DNA from: CAG-103 sp963627135
GTDB lineage: Bacteria > Bacillota > Clostridia > Oscillospirales > Oscillospiraceae
Length of the DNA stretch: 64,000 nucleotides
Assembly: GCA_963627135.1 (NCBI GenBank)
Contig: CAVFZY010000027.1
Span: 6,190 to 70,189 of the forward strand
Direction: 5' to 3'
Under the pieces are notes generated by a model, which was not told where the DNA came from, did no database searches, and saw only the letters and a program-made list of their open reading frames with translations. Below are positions 16,178 to 23,997 of this stretch, piece by piece. Both the position numbers and the translations under genes were made by a program. The stretch's first letter is position 1. Every line of letters begins with the position of its first letter.

Positions 16178-17404
16178 TTACTGAATGGCGCCGCTGGCTT
16201 TCATGGCGGCGATCTCCGAATCGGTATACCCAAGATCGTGGAAAATGCTGTCCGTGTCGGCACCGAGGCGGCCGGCGGACGTATAGGGGCGCGTGGCGTA
16301 CTCCGTCAGCTGCATCGGCGGGCACGGCATCATGACCTCGAGGTCGTCCTTGAAGGTGACCTTCTGGATATAGCCGTTGGCAATGGCCTGCTCATCGGTG
16401 CTCACGTCACGGATGGTGCGCATGCGCTCGCAGGAGACGTTGTTTTCCGAGAGGAAGGCTTCCCACTCGGCGACAGTTTTGGTTTTAAACAGGGTGTTGA
16501 GCCGCGTGACGATCTCGACGACGTAGTCGGTCTCGTGCAGCGCCTCCAGGCTGGCAGCGCGGGGATCGTCGGCGATCTCCGGCATGCCGAACAGATTTGC
16601 GAACTTCGGCAGCTCGCGGCGGTATTCGTTGTCGAACACGCCGATCCACTTACCGTCGCTGCACTGATAGAAGTGGCAAAACGGGTCGGCCGGGCGCAGG
16701 GGGTCGTTCGGGCGCTCGCCACCAAACTGCGGCTGGTGGGATACGACGCCGATGGCGTTGCACCAGATACCGCTGGCAAACAGCGACGTGCTCACGAACG
16801 TGCCCATGCCGGTGCTCTTCTTGCCGATGAGAGCCATGAGGATGCCAGACACGAAGGAAGAGCTCGTGGCCATGTCGCCGAAGGCGTAGGTCGGCGTGAA
16901 CGGGAACGAACCGGGCACCTGCCAGTCGGCCATCGGGCCGCTGCGCAGCCAGAACGCCGTGCTGTCAAAGCCGGGCTTGGCGGCATCGGGGCCCTTGGGG
17001 CCGAAGCCGGAGAAGTGCGCGTACACGAGGCCGGGGTAGGCCTTGTGCAGCGTCTCGTAATCGAGTCCCAGACGGCCAAGCGACGGCAGGCGGACGTTCG
17101 TGAGGAACACGTCGGCCGTCTCGAGCAGCTTGAGGAAGGCAGCCTTGCCGTCCGGATTTTTCAGATCGATGCTCGTCAGGCGCTTGCCGCTGTTCTGGAT
17201 GGTGAACAGCGGGTTTTTATCGTCCTCGCACACGACCATCTCGAACTCACCGGCACGGCGCATCTCGTCGCCGATCTTGGTTTCGACTTTAATGACTTCT
17301 GCGCCGAACGCGCACAGCACGCGCGACGCGGTCGGGGCGGCAACGACCGTCGCCAGCTCCACGACACGGATCCCCTCGAGGGGCATCTTCTTCATTTGCT
17401 CCAT
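16178..17404 (-). CDS. CaiB/BaiF (family III) CoA-transferase, FldA/HadA-like
   Basis: A 408-residue family III CoA-transferase. PLEGIRVVELATVVAAPTAS opens the family, and GLVYAHFSGFGPKGPDAAKP with GFDSTAF resembles the phenyllactate/isocaproate transferases FldA and HadA. Asp177 in YAFGDMAT is at the position of the catalytic aspartate that forms acyl anhydride intermediates. Such enzymes swap CoA between an acyl-CoA and a (hydroxy)acid. The reductive dehydratase partners (FldBC/HadBC) are absent here, so it may instead recover CoA from the acyl-CoA made by the 2-oxoacid oxidoreductase. It lies 39 bases after the symporter. Confidence 0.88.
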   Translation of the reverse strand: MEQMKKMPLEGIRVVELATVVAAPTASRVLCAFGAEVIKVETKIGDEMRRAGEFEMVVCEDDKNPLFTIQNSGKRLTSIDLKNPDGKAAFLKLLETADVFLTNVRLPSLGRLGLDYETLHKAYPGLVYAHFSGFGPKGPDAAKPGFDSTAFWLRSGPMADWQVPGSFPFTPTYAFGDMATSSSFVSGILMALIGKKSTGMGTFVSTSLFASGIWCNAIGVVSHQPQFGGERPNDPLRPADPFCHFYQCSDGKWIGVFDNEYRRELPKFANLFGMPEIADDPRAASLEALHETDYVVEIVTRLNTLFKTKTVAEWEAFLSENNVSCERMRTIRDVSTDEQAIANGYIQKVTFKDDLEVMMPCPPMQLTEYATRPYTSAGRLGADTDSIFHDLGYTDSEIAAMKASGAIQ

Positions 17405-17443
17405 TGTGACAATACTCCTATCTTGAGATGGGGGCTTTGCGGC

Positions 17444-18886
17444 TCACTTGGCCGCGTAGAATTTCTCCGCCTTTTCCTGCTCTGCCGGGGTCTGATGATG
17501 CGTCAGGCAGATGGCGAAATACAAAATGGCCGACACGCCGAAGCTGGGCCAAAGCGCGTCGATGGAAAACAGGGGCAGCGAGCTGACCTTGCCGCCGATG
17601 AACCAGACAATGGCGATGACCGTCGCCGAGACCATGGAAGCGAACGCGCCCGCCGAGCACGACTTTTTCCAGAAGAACGCGCCGATCGTCGGCAGGAACA
17701 GGCCGGCCGAGTTGATGGTGAAGGTGATGAGCAGGATGTTCATGATGTCCTGCGTGAACCAACCGAAGATCGCGCCGAGCACGCCCACGAGCAGAGATGC
17801 AAACAGGCCCGCGCGCAGGAGCGTCTTGTCCGACGCATTGGGATTAAAGTAGCGCTGGTAAATATCCTTCGTCAGGCTGGCCGAGCCGGTCAGGACGGAA
17901 ATGTCCGCCGTGGACATGATGGCGCTGAGCACGCCGACAAGCACAAGGCCCTTGAGTCCGTGCGGGAAGATCTCGACCACGAGCGCCGCAACAATGTTGT
18001 TGGCGGATTCCAGGTCGGGCAGGATCAGCTTACCGGCCATGCCAAGGAATGTGCTGGCGCCGGCAATAATGAGCACAAGCACGGCTGCATAGATCGTGCC
18101 GGTGCGGGCGGTTTTGGCGTCCTTGGCGGCGATGCAGCGGGTGTAGCTGTCCATGCTCGTAAAAAACGACATGATCGTCGACAGGCCGAGCGCAAGGATC
18201 GTCGGCCAGCCCCAGGCGCCGAGGTCAAAGAAGCTTGCCGGCAGATCGGTAGCGAGGTTGGCGCCGATCTTGTGCAGCTGCGCGCCGACCAGCGGCACTG
18301 CCAGGAAGACTACGCCCAGCAACAGCAGCACCATCTGTACGATGTCGGTATACGTCACGGCGAGCAGGCCGCCCGTCGAGACATAGAATACGATGACCAC
18401 GGCCGCGAGAATGTAGCACAGACCCAGGTTCCAGCCCGTGAGAACATTCAAAATCGAAGCTCCGGCGACAAACTGCGCCGCCGTGTAGCCGATCATGGCA
18501 AGGATGGTCGTGATGCTGGCCATGGTGCTGTTTTTCTGATCATAACGTGCATGGATCAGCTCGGGGAACGTGATATTCTGGAGCGTCTCGCTCACGCGCT
18601 TGATGGGCTTGGCCATGACGAGCGCGAAGAGCACACAGCCGATGGCGATCTCACCCACGTACCAGACGCCGGTGATGCCCATGGAATAACTGTTCGAGGA
18701 TGTGCCAATGACGGACGAGCCGCCGATCCAGCCGGCCATCCAGAGCGCGCCGATCTTCAGAGCGCCCATGGAGCGGCCGCCTACATAATAATCGTCCACG
18801 CCGGTCTGCTTTTTGTTTGCGATCAGACCAAGCGCGATCATTCCGGCAAAATACGCCAGGATGATGATGATGTCTAAAACATTCAA
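17444..18886 (-). CDS. sodium:solute symporter (SSS family)
   Basis: A 480-residue protein with about 13 hydrophobic segments. VDDYYVGGRSMGALKIGALW is the SSS signature after helix 1. The Na2-site region is seen as LSAIMSTADISVLTGSASL, and GGLLAVTYTDIVQMVLLLLG is the conserved central helix. It imports an organic substrate with Na+. The context points to a carboxylate such as a 2-hydroxy or 2-oxo acid. The operon also encodes an MFS carrier, so two transport modes may exist. Confidence 0.9.
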   Translation of the reverse strand: MNVLDIIIILAYFAGMIALGLIANKKQTGVDDYYVGGRSMGALKIGALWMAGWIGGSSVIGTSSNSYSMGITGVWYVGEIAIGCVLFALVMAKPIKRVSETLQNITFPELIHARYDQKNSTMASITTILAMIGYTAAQFVAGASILNVLTGWNLGLCYILAAVVIVFYVSTGGLLAVTYTDIVQMVLLLLGVVFLAVPLVGAQLHKIGANLATDLPASFFDLGAWGWPTILALGLSTIMSFFTSMDSYTRCIAAKDAKTARTGTIYAAVLVLIIAGASTFLGMAGKLILPDLESANNIVAALVVEIFPHGLKGLVLVGVLSAIMSTADISVLTGSASLTKDIYQRYFNPNASDKTLLRAGLFASLLVGVLGAIFGWFTQDIMNILLITFTINSAGLFLPTIGAFFWKKSCSAGAFASMVSATVIAIVWFIGGKVSSLPLFSIDALWPSFGVSAILYFAICLTHHQTPAEQEKAEKFYAAK

Positions 18887-18913
18887 AATGTGATACCTCC
18901 AGAGCGGGATTTT

Positions 18914-18942
18914 CCCGGGGCGCTGCCGGGCAGCGCCCCGGG
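18914..18942. other. intercistronic hairpin between oxidoreductase gamma subunit and symporter
   Basis: A 12-bp stem CCCGGGGCGCTG/CAGCGCCCCGGG around a 5-base loop, in the 104-base gap. No T-run follows on the minus strand, so it is more likely an mRNA-stabilising or processing element than a terminator. Confidence 0.45.
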
Positions 18943-18990
18943 TGCTGATTAAACGGATAATAAGCAGAGACCCGTGGAGTTGGCCGGTTT

Positions 18991-19521
18991 TTAGTGGATC
19001 TGCGTGCCGGCGCGGAAGCAGAGGCTGTTTTTCGGGTTGATCTTGCCCTTCTTCTCGAAGAACTCGTTGGTCAGGCGCTCCAGATCATCTTCCGTGAACA
19101 GATCGGAGTTGGCGGCCATGGCGCCCATCATGACGATGTTGGCGCCCTTCGGGTTCTCTTGCTCCGCAGCGATCTCCGTCATGGGGACCTTGACAACCTT
19201 GATGTCGTCGCGGTATTCGCGCTCGTGCACGAGCGAGCTGTTGACCAGCAGCAGGCCGCCCGGGCGCAGGCTGCTCTCGAACTTGTCGATCGCCGGCGCG
19301 TTCATGGCCATGAGGATATCGATCTTCTTGGCGCAGGGGCTGGCGATCTCCTTGTCGGAGAACTTAATGGTGCAGTTGGCCGTGCCGCCGCGCATCTCGG
19401 AACCGTAGGACGGATACCACAGCACGTTCATGCCGAGCTTCATGCCGGCCTCTGCCAGGATCAGACCGGTGGTCAGGACACCCTGGCCGCCGAATCCGGC
19501 GCAAATCATTTCTACCATCAT
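18991..19521 (-). CDS. 2-oxoacid:ferredoxin oxidoreductase, gamma subunit
   Basis: A 176-residue protein. VEMICAGFGGQGVLTTGLIL is the signature of POR/KOR/VOR gamma subunits, followed by YPSYGSEMRGGTANCTIKFS and DILMAMNAPAIDKFE. It forms part of the TPP enzyme that oxidatively decarboxylates a 2-oxoacid to acyl-CoA with reduced ferredoxin. It overlaps the beta subunit gene by 4 bases. The set is gene-ordered delta-alpha-beta-gamma, as in VOR/KOR-type clusters. Sequence alone does not define the oxoacid. Confidence 0.93.
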   Translation of the reverse strand: MMVEMICAGFGGQGVLTTGLILAEAGMKLGMNVLWYPSYGSEMRGGTANCTIKFSDKEIASPCAKKIDILMAMNAPAIDKFESSLRPGGLLLVNSSLVHEREYRDDIKVVKVPMTEIAAEQENPKGANIVMMGAMAANSDLFTEDDLERLTNEFFEKKGKINPKNSLCFRAGTQIH

Positions 19522-20255
19522 GCCTGATTACCACCCTTCTTGTCAATGTATTCGCCGATCGGGAAATACTTGGTCATTTCCGTATGCACATGCTCACGGG
19601 CCTTCACCGGCGGCATGTTCAGGTTGGTCGGGCAGGGGCTGAGCAGCTCGACGAGGCTGAAGCCGTCGCCGTTGAGCTGGTGCTCGAACGCCTTGCGGAT
19701 GAGCTTCTTGCAGTTGTTCATGCCGGCAGGTCCGACCAGTTCACCGCGTGCCAGATAGGCAATGTCCATCTTGCCGAGCACGTCGACGACGTTCAGGGTG
19801 CCGTAGCGGGCAGGATCCTTGCCGCGCGGGGACGTGGCGGTCTTCTGGTGCGGCAGGGTGGTCGGGGCCATCTGGCCGCCGGTCATGCCGAAGACGCTGT
19901 TGTTGACGACGAACACGCAGATGTTGTCGTTGCGCAGCGCGGCGTGCACGGTCTCCGCCATGCCGATGGAGTAGGCAGCGCCGTCGCCCAGGTACGCAAA
20001 GACCGGGTTCTCGGGGCGGATGTGCTTGACGCCGACGGCCGTCGGGATGTCGCGGCCGTGGGCCGCCATGATGGTATCGTAGCGCCAGTAGTCAATGTTG
20101 AACGAGCAGCAGGCAACGTCCACGACTGCCAGCATTTTTTCCTGAATGCCGAGTTCCTCGGAAACCTCGCCGATCAGACGGGTGGCCAGGCCGTGGCCGC
20201 AGCCGGGGCAGAAGCCGGCGGAGGAAAAGACAGTTTCGGGTGCTTTGAGTTTCAT
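19518..20255 (-). CDS. 2-oxoacid:ferredoxin oxidoreductase, beta (TPP-binding) subunit
   Basis: A 245-residue protein. FCPGCGHGLATRLI is the beta-subunit opening that contributes cluster/TPP residues. FAYLGDGAAYSIGMAETVHA with FVVNNSVFGMTGGQMAPTT is the TPP/Mg binding GDG...N motif. NIDYWRYDTIMAAHGRDIPT fits the conserved active-site strand. Its stop sits directly before the gamma start (4-base overlap), and the alpha gene ends one base upstream of its ATG. Confidence 0.93.
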   Translation of the reverse strand: MKLKAPETVFSSAGFCPGCGHGLATRLIGEVSEELGIQEKMLAVVDVACCSFNIDYWRYDTIMAAHGRDIPTAVGVKHIRPENPVFAYLGDGAAYSIGMAETVHAALRNDNICVFVVNNSVFGMTGGQMAPTTLPHQKTATSPRGKDPARYGTLNVVDVLGKMDIAYLARGELVGPAGMNNCKKLIRKAFEHQLNGDGFSLVELLSPCPTNLNMPPVKAREHVHTEMTKYFPIGEYIDKKGGNQA

Positions 20256-21308
20256 TTATTTCCCCTCCTTTTCCAGCATGGCCTTGGCCTGCGCGACGAT
20301 CTCTTCCGGTTCCGGCAGACCAAAGAACGTGCCATAGAAGCCGACCGGATACTTGTTTTCCACAGCCAGCTTCACATCGTCGACCATCTGGCCGAGGATG
20401 TTGATCTCGACCGTCATGAACGCCTTGGCGTTCTTGCAGGTCTCAAACGCCTTGACCGGGTACGGCCAGAGCGTGATCGGACGGATCAGGCCGAGTTTGA
20501 AGCCCTCGGCACGGGCCATGTTCACCGCTTCCTTCGAGATGCGGGAGCTAATGCCGTAAGCCACGAGCACCACGTCGGCGTCCTCCGCGTAGTAGGACTC
20601 CCAGCGCTGCTCGTTGTCCTCGATCGCCTGATACTTGCTGCGCAGAAATTCGGGGTACTGCGGGTTGGTATAGTAGACGTTCTGGACCTTGCGGGGCGCC
20701 TGACCGGCCTTGCAGCCGCGGATCGCCCAGTCATACTGATCGATATCATGATCGACGAAATCCTTGAGCTCCACGCCCTCGACCATCTGGCCGATGGCGG
20801 CGTCGGATGCGACCAACACAGGATGGCGGTACTTCTCGGCCAGCTCAAAGGCAGTGGACATCATGTCGCAGTTTTCCTGCACGGAGGCCGGCGCCAGCAC
20901 GATGGTGCGGTAGTCGCCGTGGCCGCCGCCGCGGGTCATCTGCCAATAGTCGCCCTGGCCCTGAGCGATGTCGCCGAGGCCGGTGCCGATACGCATGACG
21001 TTGATGATGACGGCCGGAAGATCTGCCGCGACGAGATAGGAGATGCCCTCCTGATTCAGGGAGAAGCCAGGGCCGGCGGAGCTGGTCAGCGCACGCGCGC
21101 CGGCCGCTGCCGCGCCGAGGAGCATGTTGATGCCCGCAAGCTCAGACTCGGTCTGCACGAACGTGCCGCCCACTTCGTCCATACGTTTGGCCAGGTACTC
21201 CAGGATCTCGGTCTGCGGGGTGATGGGATAGCCGCTGTAAAAACGGCAGCCGGCGCGCAGCGCCGCTTCTGCCAGGGCCTCATTGCCCTTCATAAGTTGT
21301 TTGCTCAT
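20256..21308 (-). CDS. 2-oxoacid:ferredoxin oxidoreductase, alpha subunit (VorB-like)
   Basis: A 350-residue protein. CRFYSGYPITPQTEILEYLA is the YPITP signature of the pyrimidine-binding subunit, followed by TESELAGINMLLGAAAAGAR and TSSAGPGFSLNQEGISYL. IGTGLGDIAQGQGDYWQ resembles the VorB/KorA branch rather than pyruvate oxidoreductases. That suggests a branched-chain, aromatic or dicarboxylic oxoacid as substrate. It is followed at once by the beta subunit, and preceded by the ferredoxin subunit by 11 bases. Confidence 0.92.
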   Translation of the reverse strand: MSKQLMKGNEALAEAALRAGCRFYSGYPITPQTEILEYLAKRMDEVGGTFVQTESELAGINMLLGAAAAGARALTSSAGPGFSLNQEGISYLVAADLPAVIINVMRIGTGLGDIAQGQGDYWQMTRGGGHGDYRTIVLAPASVQENCDMMSTAFELAEKYRHPVLVASDAAIGQMVEGVELKDFVDHDIDQYDWAIRGCKAGQAPRKVQNVYYTNPQYPEFLRSKYQAIEDNEQRWESYYAEDADVVLVAYGISSRISKEAVNMARAEGFKLGLIRPITLWPYPVKAFETCKNAKAFMTVEINILGQMVDDVKLAVENKYPVGFYGTFFGLPEPEEIVAQAKAMLEKEGK

Positions 21309-21319
21309 GTTCTTACCTC

Positions 21320-21520
21320 TTATTCCAGGATTTCAAAAACACTGTCGGGGCACACGCGGTAGCACGTGCCGCAGGCGACGCACAGGGAATCGTCGACCTG
21401 AACGGTGTCATAGCCCTTGTCATTGATGTTACCGGAGAACGACAGTGCCTTGCGCGGGCAGTCATTCACGCAGTAACCACAGCCTTTGCAGCGGACTGTG
21501 TTGATCTTGATTTTGCTCAT
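21320..21520 (-). CDS. 2-oxoacid oxidoreductase delta subunit (2[4Fe-4S] ferredoxin)
   Basis: A 66-residue ferredoxin with two cluster motifs, CKGCGYCVNDCPRKALSF and CVACGTCYRVCPDSVFEI. Small separate ferredoxin subunits of this type pass electrons from the TPP enzyme to free ferredoxin. An AGGAGG-like site precedes the ATG. It is the first oxidoreductase gene of the operon, 28 bases after the MFS carrier. Confidence 0.92.
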   Translation of the reverse strand: MSKIKINTVRCKGCGYCVNDCPRKALSFSGNINDKGYDTVQVDDSLCVACGTCYRVCPDSVFEILE

Positions 21521-21548
21521 GGATAAGCCTCCTTGTTATTTGCGGGAA

Positions 21549-22844
21549 TTACGCAGCCTGATCGGCAGCCTTGCGCTTTGCGATCTTCTTGGACTGGGCA
21601 ACTGCCAGCACTGCCGCAACAATGCCGAGGACTGCGGTCCCAACTCCGTAAAGCAGGATCTTGTTGTAGCCGGCAGCGCCGTACTGATCGATCCAGTTGC
21701 CGAACATGGTGTGCACAAACATATCCGGCAGGTAGCCGATGAGCGTCGCAATCGCGACAGCCGTCGCGGAGACTTTCGTCGGAATGCCGAGCTCGGGCTG
21801 CACGGAGAAGTACGTGCCCTTGCACAGGAACATCGCAACGCCCACCAGGAGCAGAAGGATCACGAGCACCGTGCTGTTCGTGCCGACCGGCAGGATCAGG
21901 AAGATGCCCAGAGTAACAACGCAGGCGGTCTGACCGAGGACCTGCTCTTTGGAAACGGACTTAAACGTCTTGTCGGCGAGGAAGCCGCCAAGCGGGCCAC
22001 CGACCAGACGGCAGCCATAGGTGCGGATGGTGCCGATGCTCGCGGCAACCACGGCGGACATGCCGAGCACGTCCGTGCTGTACGGCGTCAGGTAGCTCGC
22101 CACGGCGGAAATGGTCACATAGCACCAAACCAGGATGGCCATGATCCAGACGCCGGGGATCTTAAACGCGTGCAGATAATCCTTCACGGTGATCTTGTTG
22201 GCCTCGGTGCTCTCTTCCTTGTTTGCGCCGTACTGCGCATCCTTCGGCATGAGGAACAGGACCAGAAGACCGGAAACAAGAGACAGACCGCCCATGCAGG
22301 CCAGCGCGCTCTTGAAGCCAGTGACGAGATCGCCCTTGCCGGCAACAGCCATAATACCGATCATGATGAAGCTCAGCAGCAGGGAAGCAAAGCCGTTAAG
22401 TGCCTCGAAGATGCCGTAAATACGGCCCTGCTCTTCGTCGGTGCCCGTCATACGGATACCCTTCATGATGGCCGGCCAGAAAGCAAAGCCGCCGGTCAGC
22501 GCCATGAGCAGCCAGACGACAACGGCCATGGTGTAGCTCTGGTACGTGAACATGAACAGGAAGCTCAGCGCCGCCTGGCCAAAGATAGAGGCCAGCAGGA
22601 CCGGCTTCGGGTTAAACTTATCTCCGATCCAGCCGCCTGGCAGGTAGGAGATGGTCAGTGCGATCGTGTAGTAGGTCATCAGAGAGCCGAGCTGGGCATT
22701 CGTGCAGCCCATGGCGGCGATCATCTGATCATAGAAGCTGGACTTCATGTACGGCATAACATACATGAAACCGTAAGCGACTCCGAGTGCGAACAGCAGC
22801 AGGAAGCGCTTTACATTTTTCGATGCATTGCTCGTGTTTGACAT
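21549..22844 (-). CDS. major facilitator superfamily transporter
   Basis: A 431-residue carrier with 12 predicted membrane segments. ALTISYLPGGWIGDKFNPKP is the loop 2-3 signature (G-x-x-x-D-K/R-x-x). YGFMYVMPYMKSSFYDQM and the overall form resemble OFA/NNP-like carboxylate antiporters and uniporters. GAGGAG stands before ATG 22844. As first gene of the minus-strand operon it is the likely uptake or exchange system for the hydroxyacid or its product. Substrate assignment rests on context only. Confidence 0.88.
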   Translation of the reverse strand: MSNTSNASKNVKRFLLLFALGVAYGFMYVMPYMKSSFYDQMIAAMGCTNAQLGSLMTYYTIALTISYLPGGWIGDKFNPKPVLLASIFGQAALSFLFMFTYQSYTMAVVVWLLMALTGGFAFWPAIMKGIRMTGTDEEQGRIYGIFEALNGFASLLLSFIMIGIMAVAGKGDLVTGFKSALACMGGLSLVSGLLVLFLMPKDAQYGANKEESTEANKITVKDYLHAFKIPGVWIMAILVWCYVTISAVASYLTPYSTDVLGMSAVVAASIGTIRTYGCRLVGGPLGGFLADKTFKSVSKEQVLGQTACVVTLGIFLILPVGTNSTVLVILLLLVGVAMFLCKGTYFSVQPELGIPTKVSATAVAIATLIGYLPDMFVHTMFGNWIDQYGAAGYNKILLYGVGTAVLGIVAAVLAVAQSKKIAKRKAADQAA

Positions 22845-22985
22845 TTTCTTTTTCTCCTCTAAGTTACATTTTCATTCCAAATTCTCTGCTTTTGCGATAC
22901 AGGGGGGGAATGCTGCTCCATTTCTCTCGACGCTCACCTCACTCGATGCAGAGTTGACTTCTTTCTGTGTCCTGCAAAGCGTCAG

Positions 22986-22996
22986 TTGTCTGACAA
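22986..22996. promoter_or_regulatory. GntR/FadR-type operator, copy 1
   Basis: TTGTCTGACAA, palindromic around its central base. It shares the core TTGTCWGACA with two further copies in the same divergent intergenic region. Confidence 0.6.
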
Positions 22997-23000
22997 ATCA

Positions 23001-23029
23001 TTGACTTAAAAAAAAGAATGTGCTAATGT
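23001..23029 (+). promoter_or_regulatory. candidate promoter of the gntR-racemase operon
   Basis: TTGACT (23001-23006), a 17-base spacer and TAATGT (23024-23029), placed between operator copies 1 and 2. That placement fits repression by the GntR protein. It would give a leader of about 210 bases. Confidence 0.45.
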
Positions 23030-23056
23030 AGACACAGATTGCAAGTTGCCCGATAA

Positions 23057-23067
23057 TTGTCAGACAA
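23057..23067. promoter_or_regulatory. GntR/FadR-type operator, copy 2
   Basis: TTGTCAGACAA, an exact match to the palindromic consensus, 71 bases from copy 1 (centre to centre). Confidence 0.6.
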
Positions 23068-23110
23068 CTTTCCGGCGAATAAGGAAAGGACCTTGCATAG
23101 GTCCCTGAAA

Positions 23111-23121
23111 TTGTCTGACAT
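23111..23121. promoter_or_regulatory. GntR/FadR-type operator, copy 3
   Basis: TTGTCTGACAT, one base from the consensus, 54 bases from copy 2. The three copies within the 403-base gene-free gap (22845-23247) argue for control of both divergent operons. The gap also holds a short inverted repeat GGACCT/AGGTCC at 23088-23104 and no gene. Confidence 0.55.
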
Positions 23122-23247
23122 ATTTGTTCACTTCAATCATACCATTACCGTTTTTCTTTGTAAAGCATCATAGTGTTCAAAAATGCGACACATTTTTTGT
23201 GAATGTTGCTAAGAACCGTTAAGCATCAAATCAATCGAGGTCACGAC

Positions 23248-23997
23248 ATGAAATCAGAGGTCAGTACAAATTACAAGAAGATCGTGGACGAAGTCCTCGA
23301 TCAGATCAGCCGTGGGAAGCTGCAAAAAGGCAGCAAACTGCCGACGGAGCTGTGTCTGGTGACGCGGTTCAACGTCAGCCGCACGTGCGTGCGCGAGGCG
23401 ATCAAGAGCCTGGAGGCCATGGGCATCGTGCAGAGCATCCAGGGCAGCGGCTCATACATCACGAGCACGCCGGAGCTGTCGATCAACCGGCCGATCTGTG
23501 CGCTGTTCGCGCTGAGCAACGGCACGCTCGAGAACGTGCTTGACCTGCGTATCGTGCTGGAAACGGACGTCTGCCGGGACATCATCCGCAACGCGACGGA
23601 TGAAGAGATCGAGTGCCTGTGCACTTTCGCCGACTACGATTATCTTGCCATGCCGATCGAGCAGCAGTCCGTGCTTGACTCCCGATTTCACAGCGCGCTC
23701 ATGCATATGTCGCACAATTCCCTCATCAAGTATATCTACACCACGCTGTCCTCACTCATGGACAGCTACCGCGAGCGCGTACTGGAAAAGACCTGGCGCC
23801 GGGACGAAAACGCCCTGACCCGTGCCGGGCACTTTGCCATCTGCCAGGCGCTGCGGGATCGCGACGAGGCCGCAGCTGCCGATGCCGTTTACAACCATCT
23901 GGCGCTGACCGGTGCATACCGCGAGTGCCTGATCGAGCAGAACGAAGAAGATAAAAGACAACATTTATCACAGGAGGTTTCCAATGAAAGCATTTGA
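23248..23997 (+). CDS. GntR family regulator, FadR/FCD subfamily
   Basis: A 249-residue regulator starting at ATG 23248 behind TCGAGGT. Residues 1-75 form the winged helix: ISRGKLQKGSKLPTELCLVT, then NVSRTCVREAIKSLEAMGIV and GSGSYI. Residues 95-230 are the helical FCD ligand domain, with LDLRIVLETDV, DSRFHSALMHMSHNSLI and AGHFAICQALRDRDEAAA. The His residues in FHSAL and GHFAI fit the metal site of this fold, which often binds a carboxylate effector. Its end overlaps the racemase start by 14 bases, so the two are co-translated. It probably senses the hydroxyacid. Confidence 0.9.
   Translation: MKSEVSTNYKKIVDEVLDQISRGKLQKGSKLPTELCLVTRFNVSRTCVREAIKSLEAMGIVQSIQGSGSYITSTPELSINRPICALFALSNGTLENVLDLRIVLETDVCRDIIRNATDEEIECLCTFADYDYLAMPIEQQSVLDSRFHSALMHMSHNSLIKYIYTTLSSLMDSYRERVLEKTWRRDENALTRAGHFAICQALRDRDEAAAADAVYNHLALTGAYRECLIEQNEEDKRQHLSQEVSNESI

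Noticed and set aside
15293..18877. A 1,194-codon open frame on the plus strand.
   Set aside because: It is the antisense of the dehydrogenase, CoA-transferase and symporter genes, with low-complexity Arg/Asp/His/Ala-rich translation. Long antisense frames are common in high-GC DNA; no motif or ribosome binding site supports it.
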